This document shows positions 35,184-43,913 of a stretch of DNA of 64,000 bases, in pieces; position 1 is the stretch's first letter; each line of letters opens with the position of its first letter. The DNA is taken from contig CP126125.1 of assembly GCA_030123525.1 (NCBI GenBank), forward strand, positions 3,410,001 to 3,474,000. Direction: 5' to 3'. Made by a program: the position numbers and the translations under genes. Under the pieces are notes generated by a model that did not search any database, was not told the origin of the DNA, and saw only the letters and a list, made by a program, of their open reading frames with translations. Origin of the DNA: ELB16-189 sp018266435. Lineage in GTDB: Bacteria > Bacteroidota > Bacteroidia > Cytophagales > Cyclobacteriaceae.

Positions 35184-35502
35184 TTTGATTGATTTAATTT
35201 TTTTTCCTACTGTATGGCTTTTCGGTTACGCCCCGTTTATTATTGTGGTTGCGAGTCTCCACTTTTATTTTTTAGTAACAGTAATAGTTCAAACTGTCAA
35301 ATTTATATGTTGGTGGTTCTCTTATCAGTGTCATTCAGTTGTGTCGTTTTTTAAACTTGCCCATAACGGATTTCGGTTTTGCGTTCGGGCGGATTTCGGA
35401 GCACAAAGTTTTAATTTATTACTACTGTTCATTAGAAGCACAAAGCTCCAAGTTTGCACGTCAGTCCGCCTGACGCAAAACCCGTGTTATGCACAGTGCA
35501 TT
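35184..35502. other. Intergenic stretch holding an attC-like inverted repeat
   Basis: The 319 bases contain no supported gene. A plus-strand open frame at 35185-35610 runs through the inverted repeat and is rejected. The right half (35357-35492) is the attC-like element described separately; the left half is AT-rich leader of the unknown secreted protein gene. Confidence 0.6.
35361..35492 (-). repeat. attC-like imperfect inverted repeat
   Basis: Read on the minus strand the element opens with GCATAAC just past the SBBP stop and closes with GTTATGG. Inner arms pair exactly: GGTTTTGCGT (35375-35384) with ACGCAAAACC (35473-35482), and GGCGGA (35388-35393) with TCCGCC (35465-35470). The 132-base span and the inverse-core/core layout resemble integron attC sites, although the boxes deviate from strict RYYYAAC and GTTRRRY. 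Confidence 0.5.
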
Positions 35503-36894
35503 TCATTTTTTTTGTTCGCTAAATTTCACAATAAAAATATCAGAGTCGCCAACATTTGTCAAAGTTTGGTTTTCAATTTTCAGAGCTTTTTCGTCAAAAG
35601 AACCTGTTAAGAAAATATTGCCGTTTTTGTCCGTTGTTATGCCTCTTCCTGCGTTTCTGCCTGTTCCTCCATAATCTACACCCCAAAGTTCGTTACCGTA
35701 TTTATCGTATTTCAAAATAAAGATGTCTTCTGAACCTGCTACGGGCTTAATTGTTTTTCCTGCAAATGTAAATTCACTCCAATTTGAACCTGTACAAAAA
35801 GCATTTCCGTTTTCGTCCACATAAAATTCACGGGTGGCTGTTGCAGGTGCTTCTCCATTATTCCCTCCCGCAGATTTTGTCCATATTAAATTCCCGTCTT
35901 TGTCAAACTTTGCGATAAAAGCATTTATTAATCCGTTGTTTGTTAGTGTTGATTTTTCTGTTGTAATGGTTTTGCTAAAAAACAAGCCAGAAAGATAAAC
36001 GTTGCCCAATTTGTCAGTCTCGCAAGTTGAGATTTCACCATCATCACCACCAAATTTTTTTGCCCAAAGAACGTTTCCGCTTGGGCTATATTTTACGACA
36101 TAAGCATCTGACTTTCCATTTGAAGTAAGCCCAATATTGCCAAAGGTTGTTTTATCGCTAAAATAACCGCCTGCATATATATTGTTTTCATTATCTGTGC
36201 CAACACCTTGACATTCGCCATTTGTTGCGCCTTTTGCCCAAAGTAAATCACCATCGTTTGAATATTTTGCAACATACATACCGCCTTTCTCGGTTATCAA
36301 TTTCACCCCATTTCCAAAACCCATAATTTTACCGGCTATACCTGCCACAACTACATTGTTTTGATTGTCAAGGGAGATCGTGCTATAATCACCATTTCCG
36401 CCATCTCCACCTGCATTTTTTGCCCAAATACATCTACCTCGTGGCGAAAATTTCGCAACATACATATCAGAGCCTTTTTCGGTTTTGTTGTTCAATGTAA
36501 CATTATCAAATGTTATTTTTTTGCTTTCAAACCAACCTACAACATAAATGTTCCCTTTTTTGTCGGTAACACAGCTTGTGGCGTGGTCATCTCCTTTATC
36601 GCCTGCGCTGACTGCCCAAAGCGCTTTTCCGTTTTTATCTAATTTGATGATAAAAATGTCTGCAAAGTCAGCATTGTCCGATGTGTTTTTTGTCAATGTG
36701 ATATTGTCTAACATGATTTTAGTGCTTTGAAATCTACCAACAATAATTATGTTTCCTTTTGAGTCGGTTTCGATGCCGTTTGCACGTTCATTACCTGTTC
36801 CGCCAATAGCCTTTGTCCACTCAACTTTTGGTGTCTGGGCGTTAAGAAAAGCGGAAACGCAAATTGTAACTATGGTTAATATTTTTATTTTCAT
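35503..36894 (-). CDS. SBBP-repeat beta-propeller-like secreted protein
   Basis: A 463-residue protein with a signal peptide (residues 1-19) and about nine repeats of roughly 45 residues of the SBBP kind (pattern AWAxxAGGxxxD..S..TDxxGNIYVVG.F). Repeats of this type are predicted to fold as a beta propeller. No C-terminal sorting signal is seen. The gene is flanked by TTGCCCATAAC direct repeats and an attC-like element, suggesting that it arrived as a cassette; by eye it is also more AT-rich than its neighbours. Ligand and function are unknown. Confidence 0.85.
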   Translation of the reverse strand: MKIKILTIVTICVSAFLNAQTPKVEWTKAIGGTGNERANGIETDSKGNIIIVGRFQSTKIMLDNITLTKNTSDNADFADIFIIKLDKNGKALWAVSAGDKGDDHATSCVTDKKGNIYVVGWFESKKITFDNVTLNNKTEKGSDMYVAKFSPRGRCIWAKNAGGDGGNGDYSTISLDNQNNVVVAGIAGKIMGFGNGVKLITEKGGMYVAKYSNDGDLLWAKGATNGECQGVGTDNENNIYAGGYFSDKTTFGNIGLTSNGKSDAYVVKYSPSGNVLWAKKFGGDDGEISTCETDKLGNVYLSGLFFSKTITTEKSTLTNNGLINAFIAKFDKDGNLIWTKSAGGNNGEAPATATREFYVDENGNAFCTGSNWSEFTFAGKTIKPVAGSEDIFILKYDKYGNELWGVDYGGTGRNAGRGITTDKNGNIFLTGSFDEKALKIENQTLTNVGDSDIFIVKFSEQKK

Positions 36895-36944
36895 TTCTTT
36901 CGTTTCCTTTCCTGATTGGGGTCGTCACGCATTGCCCATAACTA

Positions 36945-37649
36945 TTATATATCGCCCAACTGCGGCCGGATAATCACTTCCTCCACTACACTGCGCTCTG
37001 AAATTGAGTAGGCACTAAATATCACCTCGGCCACATCTTCGGGCTTCATAAAACGCGATTCAGGCAGGTCTACTCCATCCCAACTGGCGGTTTTGGTGGC
37101 TCCGGGCAGCACGGCCGTTACCCGAATGTTAAATGGCTTTAATTCTTCACGCAAAACTTTTGAAAATCCGAGCAAAGCAAATTTAGAAATGGCATACGAA
37201 CCGCCATTGGGATAGGCTTTGATGCTGGCAATGGAACACATATTAAATATATGACCAGATTTGTTTTTTTTCATTGGCTCAATTAACCCTCGGGTCATAT
37301 AATAAGCACTGTAAACATTAGAGGCAATCATACGCTCCAGACTTCCCTCCTCTTCTTGCAGTACTTCTCCGGGAATAAAGTGCCCCGCATTATTTACCAG
37401 TACATCTACTGGCCGGTTCAATGCAAGCACAAAATGTGCAAAGGCATTAACCTGCGCACGGTCAGACACATCCGTACTTTTTACAAAAACTTCTACCTGA
37501 TATTTTTCTTCTATTTCCTTTTTAAATACTTGAAGATCCTCTGGATTGCGGGCGCAAACCACAACATCACACTTTTCTGAAGCAAACCGCTGGGTTATTG
37601 CCCGTCCGATACCCCGGGTAGCCCCGGTTATTACCACCAACTTGCGCAT
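36945..37649 (-). CDS. Short-chain dehydrogenase/reductase
   Basis: A 234-residue classical SDR, with the cofactor motif TGATRGIGRAI at residues 8-18, NNAGH in the middle, catalytic Ser in MCSIAS and YAISK (Tyr/Lys). It resembles FabG and sepiapterin reductase-like enzymes, but the substrate cannot be assigned. The end PQLGDI is typical of the FabG-like group in Bacteroidota. It diverges from mlaE. The possible cassette insertion point lies two bases past its stop. Confidence 0.9.
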   Translation of the reverse strand: MRKLVVITGATRGIGRAITQRFASEKCDVVVCARNPEDLQVFKKEIEEKYQVEVFVKSTDVSDRAQVNAFAHFVLALNRPVDVLVNNAGHFIPGEVLQEEEGSLERMIASNVYSAYYMTRGLIEPMKKNKSGHIFNMCSIASIKAYPNGGSYAISKFALLGFSKVLREELKPFNIRVTAVLPGATKTASWDGVDLPESRFMKPEDVAEVIFSAYSISERSVVEEVIIRPQLGDI

Positions 37650-37669
37650 AAGATTTTATTTTATCTTTG
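37642..37669 (+). promoter_or_regulatory. Promoter for mlaE-mlaF
   Basis: TTG (37642-37644), 17 bases, TATCTTTG (37662-37669): an exact Bacteroidota promoter. Transcription would start near 37676, giving a 16-base leader before the ATG at 37692. Confidence 0.65.
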
Positions 37670-37691
37670 AGCAATATAGCATTATTGATCC

Positions 37692-38420
37692 ATGCGGGGA
37701 TTTGGTAAGTACATGATTTTCTTAAGCTCTTTGTTTGTGCGGAGAGAATCATTTTCCACATATTACAAATTAGTAATTGATGAATGCATTCAGATTGGAG
37801 TAAACTCCGCTTTTCTTTTCATCTTGGTTTCTACGTTTATTGGTGCGGTTACCACGGTACAAACCGCATTTAATATGGTCAACCCATTGATTCCCAGATT
37901 TGTTATTTCGCAAGTAGTACGCGAAATGACGGTACTGGAATTGGCCCCTACGGTGATGGCCTTGATCTATGCCGGAAAAATAGGTTCAAGTATGGCCGGA
38001 GGGTTGGGTACCATGCGTATTACTGAGCAAATCGATGCACTTGAGGTCATGGGCATTAACTCATCTTCTTATCTGGTACTACCCAAAATTATTGCCTCCA
38101 TGATGATGTACCCTATGCTTGTAATTCTATCAGGTGTGTGCTCATTAATCGGAGGCTATTTGGTTGGCACATTTATTCATATTGTAACCCCCACAGAATT
38201 TGTAGACGGGCTTCGCTTCAATTTTAACCCAACCGAGATTTCAGTAGCTCTGATCAAGGCTGTTGTATTTGCCTTTCTTATCTCGTCCATCTCATCATTC
38301 AAAGGTTATTTTACAAAAGGTGGCGCCTTGGAGGTGGGCATTGCCACAACAGAAGCTGTCACCACCAGTGTTATCGCCATTTTGCTGATGGATTATTTCC
38401 TGGTAAACATCATCCTGTAA
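37692..38420 (+). CDS. mlaE: MlaE-type lipid transport ABC permease
   Basis: Inner-membrane permease of the Mla/MCE phospholipid transport system. The 242-residue product has five to six membrane segments and the MlaE landmarks VVREMTVLELAPTVMAL, GKIGSSMAGGLGTMRITEQIDALEVMGI and FKGYFTKGGALEVG. mlaF follows with a one-base overlap (TAATG). The MCE substrate-binding protein (MlaD) is often the next gene, but here an opposite-strand kinase gene follows, so MlaD must be encoded elsewhere. Confidence 0.93.
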   Translation: MRGFGKYMIFLSSLFVRRESFSTYYKLVIDECIQIGVNSAFLFILVSTFIGAVTTVQTAFNMVNPLIPRFVISQVVREMTVLELAPTVMALIYAGKIGSSMAGGLGTMRITEQIDALEVMGINSSSYLVLPKIIASMMMYPMLVILSGVCSLIGGYLVGTFIHIVTPTEFVDGLRFNFNPTEISVALIKAVVFAFLISSISSFKGYFTKGGALEVGIATTEAVTTSVIAILLMDYFLVNIIL

Positions 38421-39169
38421 TGATTAAGATCAGAAACATATCTAAAACATTTGGAGAAAAAATGGTGCTGGATGGCATTGATGCTGAATTTGAAAAGGGA
38501 AAAACCAATTTAATTATCGGCTCAAGTGGCACAGGCAAAAGTGTGTTACTAAAATGTATTGTGGGGCTGATCATGCCTGATAAAGGAAATGTGTTTTATG
38601 ATTTACGGAATTTTACAGAGGCTGACAAGGAGATGAAGACCGAAATACGAAGAGAAATTGGAATGTTGTTTCAGGGAGGCGCATTGTTTGACTCAAAAAA
38701 TGTAGAAGAAAACGTAATGTTTCCATTAAATATTTTAACCAAACTACCTCATAGTGAAAAACTGCATCGTGTTAACGATTGTCTGAAACGCGTTGGGCTG
38801 GAGAATATTAATAAAAAACGCATTTCTGAAATTAGCGGTGGAATGAAAAAACGGGTTGGTATCGCGCGAGCCATCGTTAACAATCCCAACTATTTATTTT
38901 GTGATGAGCCTAACTCCGGCCTCGATCCTCAAACCTCTATCTTGATTGATGAACTCATTCACGAAATTACACACGAACTTAACATAACCACTATTGTCGT
39001 TACCCATGACATGAACTCGGTAATGGGTATCGGAGAAAAAATAATATTCCTCTACCAAGGGCATAAATTATGGGAAGGTCATCACGAAGAAATCACCAAT
39101 TCAGGCGTGCCTGAATTGGATGATTTTGTCTTTGCCAATAAAGTGATGAGTAAAATGAGGCACACCTGA
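38420..39169 (+). CDS. mlaF: MlaF-type lipid transport ATPase
   Basis: ATPase partner of the MlaE permease. The 249-residue product has Walker A GSSGTGKSVLLK, the signature ISGGMKKRVGIARAI, Walker B YLFCDEPNSGLDP and the switch VVTHDMNSV. Its ATG overlaps the mlaE stop by one base, so the two are translationally coupled. Together they power phospholipid movement between the inner membrane and the outer-membrane side. Confidence 0.94.
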   Translation: MIKIRNISKTFGEKMVLDGIDAEFEKGKTNLIIGSSGTGKSVLLKCIVGLIMPDKGNVFYDLRNFTEADKEMKTEIRREIGMLFQGGALFDSKNVEENVMFPLNILTKLPHSEKLHRVNDCLKRVGLENINKKRISEISGGMKKRVGIARAIVNNPNYLFCDEPNSGLDPQTSILIDELIHEITHELNITTIVVTHDMNSVMGIGEKIIFLYQGHKLWEGHHEEITNSGVPELDDFVFANKVMSKMRHT

Positions 39170-39183
39170 TTCTGTGAATTGGT

Positions 39184-42100
39184 TTATTCTTTTGTGTTTT
39201 TCAATTGAATAAAAAAAGTAGTGCCTTGAGCCGATGTTTCAAACCAAATACTTCCGCCCATTTGTTCAATGCCTTGTTTAGCAATGGCCAATCCCAAACC
39301 CGACCCTGATTCCTTAGTTGTATAGTGGGGAAGAAAAATTTTATCAATCAGTTCGTCAGGAATTCCATTACCGTTATCGCTAAAAGAAATAATTACCTGA
39401 TTGCCTTCATTTCTAATTCTAACTTCAACGTGCACAAACTTGTCTTTCCCCGATTGCAAGCCATTTAAAATAAGGTTCGCAAAAATCCTGCTCAGCAGTT
39501 TACCATCACCAAAAATAAAAATGTCCGGATCACCCTCATTAAAATGTACTATGCCCAATGCGTGGTTTTGAAATAAAAGTAAATCATTATTAAGTAATTC
39601 ATTCAAATTAACGCGTTCAATTTGAGGTTTGGGCATGGCCGCAAACACACTGAATGAATGAGCAATTCCGTTCAAAGTTTCTACCTGAGCCAGTAGTGTT
39701 TTTAAGAATTTTTCTCCTCGTTCTTTAGTAAAACTATTTTCAAGAATTAATCGCTCCAGTTGCTGAAGAGTAAGCTTCATTGGAGTAAGCGGATTTTTGA
39801 TTTCGTGTGCTACTTGCTGCGCAATTTCACGCCAGGCACTTTCTTTTTGACTTCTGGCTAATTGCTCTTTACTTAAAGCAAGATTTTCAATCATGCGATT
39901 ATACTCATGAATCAGCTTCCCAATCTCATCATTATTATTCCATTCAATAGGTTGGTTTTTCAAAAGACTCGTATGTGTTAACCGCTGGGCAATAAGTTGC
40001 AGCGGAGAAGTGAGTGTACGAATAGCCGCATTAACGATCAGCGAAAACAAAATAAAGATTATGGTGAAAATAACTAAAATAGTAGTGAGTAAATTTACCC
40101 TCAATGCATCAGATGATGATTCAAAAAAAGGAAGTTCTAAAATTCCAATAAGATGATTGTACCGTGCAGAATGAACCGCAAAAAATGAACTGCTATATTG
40201 CAAAAATCCAATACGATGAGTAATGCTTACCAAATTATTCCTCTCTTTAGCAATACTCTCCCATGCTTTCCGTTCAACCAGCGGCATCTTTAATTGATTA
40301 AGAAAAACCGAAGACTGGCTGGAAAAAATCAAGGCGCCCTGCGCATCATACAAGTTTACATCCGCCTCAGCTGGCACGTGTTGTTCCTTCCAGCGTTGCC
40401 CAAAATTACTCCACGAATGCACAGCCGGTGAATCGCCCATATAAGCCGAAATTTTTTCAGCTAAAGAAAATCCCATGTTGTTAATTTCTTTTTCTTGATC
40501 AATTTCATTTGAATATGAAATCATCTGCACACTAAAAATACTCACAGCCAATAACGGGAGAATAAAAGGTAAATAGATAAAAACCTGGATCTTCGTTGAG
40601 TAATCCATAGAAAACCCGGATGTGTACGATTTAAAAAAACGAAATAGAAAAAAAATAAAAGCTAAGACTATGCCCAAAACAAAAAGAAAAGAAAAACAAG
40701 CTAAAAATTGAAAATAAGTGTAAGGCAAAGCAGCAACAATAATTTTTTTGACCGAATCATCTTCAGCTCCTGCAAACAGAATCCCATTTTTCTTTATACC
40801 CGAAATAAACAGTTTTTTGTCAAGCAGAATGGTTGAATCAAAATTTCGTAAAAAATTAATTTCACCAAATTGGCTTACCATTTTCCCATTATTATAAAAT
40901 GCATAACTAAAATCCTTGTTTCGGATTGAGCGGGCAAACCGGGAGTCAAGTGTAAGTTCAGGGTATACATTATCAGAAAAGACTCTTTTCAAAGATAAGT
41001 CAATCAACGCAAAACCAGATGGAGTGTGGGTTGACAAAGGCACGACTGCCACATAATGTTTCAACACCTGTGCATCGCTTTGCATTAAATAAATACCGTC
41101 ATACGTAGTCTTTGCTGATTGATTTTGAATCCGTCTGATTACAGTAGGAAGATCATCTCCTGATAGATTATCTGAAGGAAATCCATCTGCCTTGTATAAT
41201 TGAACATTGGTTTCATAACGATCTAAATACTCGTTCGATAATACCGATATGATGCGTTGTTTCTTTTTGAGGAAAAAATCTAAAGCATTGATTTTTGTAA
41301 CCGATGAACCATATTTAATTTTGATAACAGCTTGTGATAATAGATACTCGGCCAATACATCATTTGCTACTGAATTAGATGCGCCACGAAACATGGCCTT
41401 CCATTTTTTTTCTTCTGAAAACTGCCATGTAGCCCAGGAAGCCTGAAACGCATAACAGGAAATAATCACTAAAATCAGCGGAAAAGCCCGATAGCTTATC
41501 AAAGAAACTAAATCGAAATAATTCGAGTAGTATAAAAACAAAAAAAAGATTGTTCCCATAATCAGGGTAGGCCAATAACTTAATCCGGAAGTAATAAAAT
41601 AAAGAATAAATAAACCTGCAGCTACACAGACTATTAAGCCAAAATACCTGACAGGGAAAGTATTTTTAAAAACTTTAAAAATAACATGAATAACAAAAAA
41701 CGAACTAAGGCAGCCTAACACAAATGCAGCTAACACCGCAATACGGAGTGAATCAAAAACCGAAGAAGCGTTAATGTCAAAAAGAAGAGAGGAATCATGG
41801 AAAATGGATTCAACAAAAAGATTTGGGAAAAGAAAAGTAAAATACGATGCAACAACTAAAATAACTGACACTGTATTTTTCTGTAGTGTCGGTAATGACA
41901 ACAATCGCTTAACCTGGAGCTTGTCACTAATTAAAAATAAATATGTACAAGAAACTGCAACCGTTAATGAGTTGAGAAAAAAATCACCTACTGATGCATT
42001 AAATGATGAAGAGGCAAAAAAATGTGGGTCAAAAAAATCTGATTTAATCCATCGCTCAGGAAATAAAAATTCAACCATAGCAATCCGACAGGCGGCTAAT

Positions 42101-42780
42101 GACACGGAAAGAAGTAGAAATCCGGAAAAATAATTCTTGGAGTGATGTAGTCGGTTCAGCACTAAGAAGATTCCGGCAAAAAAGATAAAGAAAGCCAGCA
42201 ACACAGCCCAAACAGAAATTATGTTTTCAGGAGCAGTGTTTTGGGGGAACAGCACATAGAAAGAAGTGTTTCCGGCTTTTATAAGTTCGGCTTCTTTAGC
42301 CTCGTGATTAAAAATTTTAATACCCTCAATAGGAAATATTTTTTTATTCCAGATCGTGGTAAGGTATTTATTTTCAAGTGGATAGCCTTGCCTCAGCGGT
42401 ATGACTCCTATCAAATAAGCATTTGTTCCAATTGTTTTTTTATAGGCTAATAGATCAGAGAAATCGGTCCTCAATAACCTCCACTCAAATTCCTCCTGTA
42501 TGTCTGTAACCGCCACTACTACGTCAGTCCGGCTCCATTTTTTAATCTTTCCTTTTTCAACTAAAAAAAAAGGAAATGATAATGACGACCACGATGTGGC
42601 CGAATCAATTAACAGATGATCCGCTTCTTGTTTAAGAAGGGTTTTTTCCCGGTCAATTGAAGTTTCAATCTGGTGAGCAAGGTGCGGATTGAATGGTACT
42701 TTTTTTTCGTAATAGTCCCAACTTATAGCAAACGCTAAAAGTAAAAATGAGACGATAAACAGACCAACATATTTGAGCAT
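39184..42780 (-). CDS. Large NtrY-like membrane sensor histidine kinase
   Basis: A 1198-residue kinase. The N-terminal 760 residues contain an initial membrane segment, a long extracytoplasmic region, and a cluster of six to eight membrane helices (about 185-440), then another sensor stretch and further membrane helices. A HAMP-like segment (LTSPLQLIAQRL) leads to a HisKA domain with H992 in VAHEIKNPLTPMKL and a HATPase with DNGNGIPDEL and GSGLGLAIAKQ. The H-box resembles the NtrY/NtrB type. No response regulator is adjacent. It is the last gene behind the respiratory accessory group, 34 bases after DUF983, so a link to respiration or redox state is possible. The ligand is unknown. Confidence 0.85.
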   Translation of the reverse strand: MLKYVGLFIVSFLLLAFAISWDYYEKKVPFNPHLAHQIETSIDREKTLLKQEADHLLIDSATSWSSLSFPFFLVEKGKIKKWSRTDVVVAVTDIQEEFEWRLLRTDFSDLLAYKKTIGTNAYLIGVIPLRQGYPLENKYLTTIWNKKIFPIEGIKIFNHEAKEAELIKAGNTSFYVLFPQNTAPENIISVWAVLLAFFIFFAGIFLVLNRLHHSKNYFSGFLLLSVSLAACRIAMVEFLFPERWIKSDFFDPHFFASSSFNASVGDFFLNSLTVAVSCTYLFLISDKLQVKRLLSLPTLQKNTVSVILVVASYFTFLFPNLFVESIFHDSSLLFDINASSVFDSLRIAVLAAFVLGCLSSFFVIHVIFKVFKNTFPVRYFGLIVCVAAGLFILYFITSGLSYWPTLIMGTIFFLFLYYSNYFDLVSLISYRAFPLILVIISCYAFQASWATWQFSEEKKWKAMFRGASNSVANDVLAEYLLSQAVIKIKYGSSVTKINALDFFLKKKQRIISVLSNEYLDRYETNVQLYKADGFPSDNLSGDDLPTVIRRIQNQSAKTTYDGIYLMQSDAQVLKHYVAVVPLSTHTPSGFALIDLSLKRVFSDNVYPELTLDSRFARSIRNKDFSYAFYNNGKMVSQFGEINFLRNFDSTILLDKKLFISGIKKNGILFAGAEDDSVKKIIVAALPYTYFQFLACFSFLFVLGIVLAFIFFLFRFFKSYTSGFSMDYSTKIQVFIYLPFILPLLAVSIFSVQMISYSNEIDQEKEINNMGFSLAEKISAYMGDSPAVHSWSNFGQRWKEQHVPAEADVNLYDAQGALIFSSQSSVFLNQLKMPLVERKAWESIAKERNNLVSITHRIGFLQYSSSFFAVHSARYNHLIGILELPFFESSSDALRVNLLTTILVIFTIIFILFSLIVNAAIRTLTSPLQLIAQRLTHTSLLKNQPIEWNNNDEIGKLIHEYNRMIENLALSKEQLARSQKESAWREIAQQVAHEIKNPLTPMKLTLQQLERLILENSFTKERGEKFLKTLLAQVETLNGIAHSFSVFAAMPKPQIERVNLNELLNNDLLLFQNHALGIVHFNEGDPDIFIFGDGKLLSRIFANLILNGLQSGKDKFVHVEVRIRNEGNQVIISFSDNGNGIPDELIDKIFLPHYTTKESGSGLGLAIAKQGIEQMGGSIWFETSAQGTTFFIQLKNTKE

Positions 42781-42814
42781 GCTTCTTAAACGTAGCCGAT
42801 TCCTAACAAGTTAG

Positions 42815-43177
42815 TTAATCTTTACGCTTCAACCCGCCAAAGAAATATAAAAATAAAATACGTGAATAACGAAAACTGACAGGTATAAGTAATATGGATG
42901 AACCAACTACTGACACGATGTAAACCCAATCAGGCGGGTCAAAAAAATAATATAACAATGCAGACTCTACAAAGAACAAACCTACTGTAAAAGCATAACT
43001 TACATACAGAGCACCAAAGTAAAAACCAGGTTCAGGCTCAAAACTTGCTTCGCATTTTTCGCACGAACGATTCATTACACTAAAACGTGTAATCTGAAAG
43101 AGTGAGTATTTAAAAATTCTACCTTCACGACAACGTGGGCATTTACCCTGCCCTATAGCTCTAAACAGATTGCGCAT
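42815..43177 (-). CDS. DUF983 membrane protein
   Basis: A 120-residue protein that starts MRNLFRAIGQGKCPRCREG, with two zinc-knuckle-like pairs (CPRC and CEKC) and then two membrane helices. The DUF983 family often sits beside cytochrome oxidase genes in Bacteroidota and Alphaproteobacteria, which suggests a role in oxidase biogenesis. The ATG at 43177 was chosen over 43258, because it begins the family core and the longer form overlaps the upstream gene by 98 bases. It overlaps the 78-residue gene by 17 bases. Confidence 0.9.
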   Translation of the reverse strand: MRNLFRAIGQGKCPRCREGRIFKYSLFQITRFSVMNRSCEKCEASFEPEPGFYFGALYVSYAFTVGLFFVESALLYYFFDPPDWVYIVSVVGSSILLIPVSFRYSRILFLYFFGGLKRKD

Positions 43178-43397
43178 TTCGTTTACTGGTTCGGTACCAA
43201 AAAAAAGCAATAAGGGTAAAAAATAAATACGGAGCCACAAATAAATAGAGAATACCAAAGTTGATACCTCTGGCTATACCGATGTTACCATTGCTGATAT
43301 TGTTCTCTAGGGTGGCACGGCACATAGCACACTGCGCAGATGACACCACCGAAGAGGTCATCAGAAATAAAAGAATACCAAATATTTTTGTTTTCAT
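43161..43397 (-). CDS. Small CAMC-motif membrane protein of the oxidase accessory cluster
   Basis: A 78-residue protein with a signal peptide (cut near VSSA-QCAM), a short loop with CAMC (residues 23-26) that could bind copper or heme or act in redox, and one C-terminal membrane helix (about 47-68). It starts within an ATGA overlap with the DUF420 gene and overlaps DUF983, so co-translation is likely. Position and motif suggest an oxidase assembly factor, but no family function is known to me. Confidence 0.75.
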   Translation of the reverse strand: MKTKIFGILLFLMTSSVVSSAQCAMCRATLENNISNGNIGIARGINFGILYLFVAPYLFFTLIAFFWYRTSKRNAQSV

Positions 43398-43912
43398 AAA
43401 TAATACGGGCTAATCATCAAGTACACAACTACACCACTTATCACAACATACAACCACAACGGGAAGGTAAATTTAGCCAAACGCTTGTGCCCATCAAAAT
43501 TACCCGTCAGCGCTCTTGAAAACGTAAAGAGCACAAACGGAATAACAAGTATAGAAAGTGTGACATGCGTAATAAGAATAAAATAATATATGTACCTGAT
43601 CAACCCCTCACCGCCATAGCGTGTTTCATCAGAAGTAATGTGGTGAGAGATGTACAAAATCAAAAATAAGCATGATAAACCAATACAAATCTTATTGAGT
43701 CGTTCGTGCCTTACACGGTTTCCTTTTTTAATTGAAATAAAGGAGGCGATTAAAAGAATTGCCGTGAGACCATTGATTGATGCATAAATGGGTGGAAGAA
43801 AAGACAAGTCATATCCCTTAACCTTTATGCGAAAGAGTAATGCAACAACAAATGGTATAATCACAGAGAGCAGGACAATCAATCGCTTATGCGGCACAGG
43901 CACATCCGTCAT
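43394..43912 (-). CDS. DUF420 membrane protein, possible oxidase assembly factor
   Basis: A 172-residue protein with about five membrane helices. Histidines in YISHHIT and ITHVTLSI are the conserved family residues, and the segment GHKRLAKFTFPLWLYVVISGVVVY matches the DUF420 C-terminal helices. Members related to CtaM of Firmicutes are needed for cytochrome oxidase maturation, and the location here, behind oxidase genes, agrees. It lies one base after the SCO-like gene. Confidence 0.88.
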   Translation of the reverse strand: MTDVPVPHKRLIVLLSVIIPFVVALLFRIKVKGYDLSFLPPIYASINGLTAILLIASFISIKKGNRVRHERLNKICIGLSCLFLILYISHHITSDETRYGGEGLIRYIYYFILITHVTLSILVIPFVLFTFSRALTGNFDGHKRLAKFTFPLWLYVVISGVVVYLMISPYYL

Positions 43913-43913
43913 A

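Larger units (their letters stand above)
35361..36942 (-). mobile_element. Possible integron-type gene cassette carrying the SBBP gene
   Basis: The direct repeat TTGCCCATAAC occurs at 35357-35367 and 36932-36942. Between the copies lies one gene followed by the attC-like element, which is the structure expected of an inserted gene cassette (core site, gene, attC). The upstream core abuts the stop codon of the SDR gene. No integrase gene is in the window, so this is an inference. Confidence 0.35.

Noticed and set aside
35185..35610. 141-codon plus-strand frame in the attC-like spacer
   Set aside because: It runs through the inverted repeat and into the 3' end of the SBBP gene on the other strand, and has no family features.
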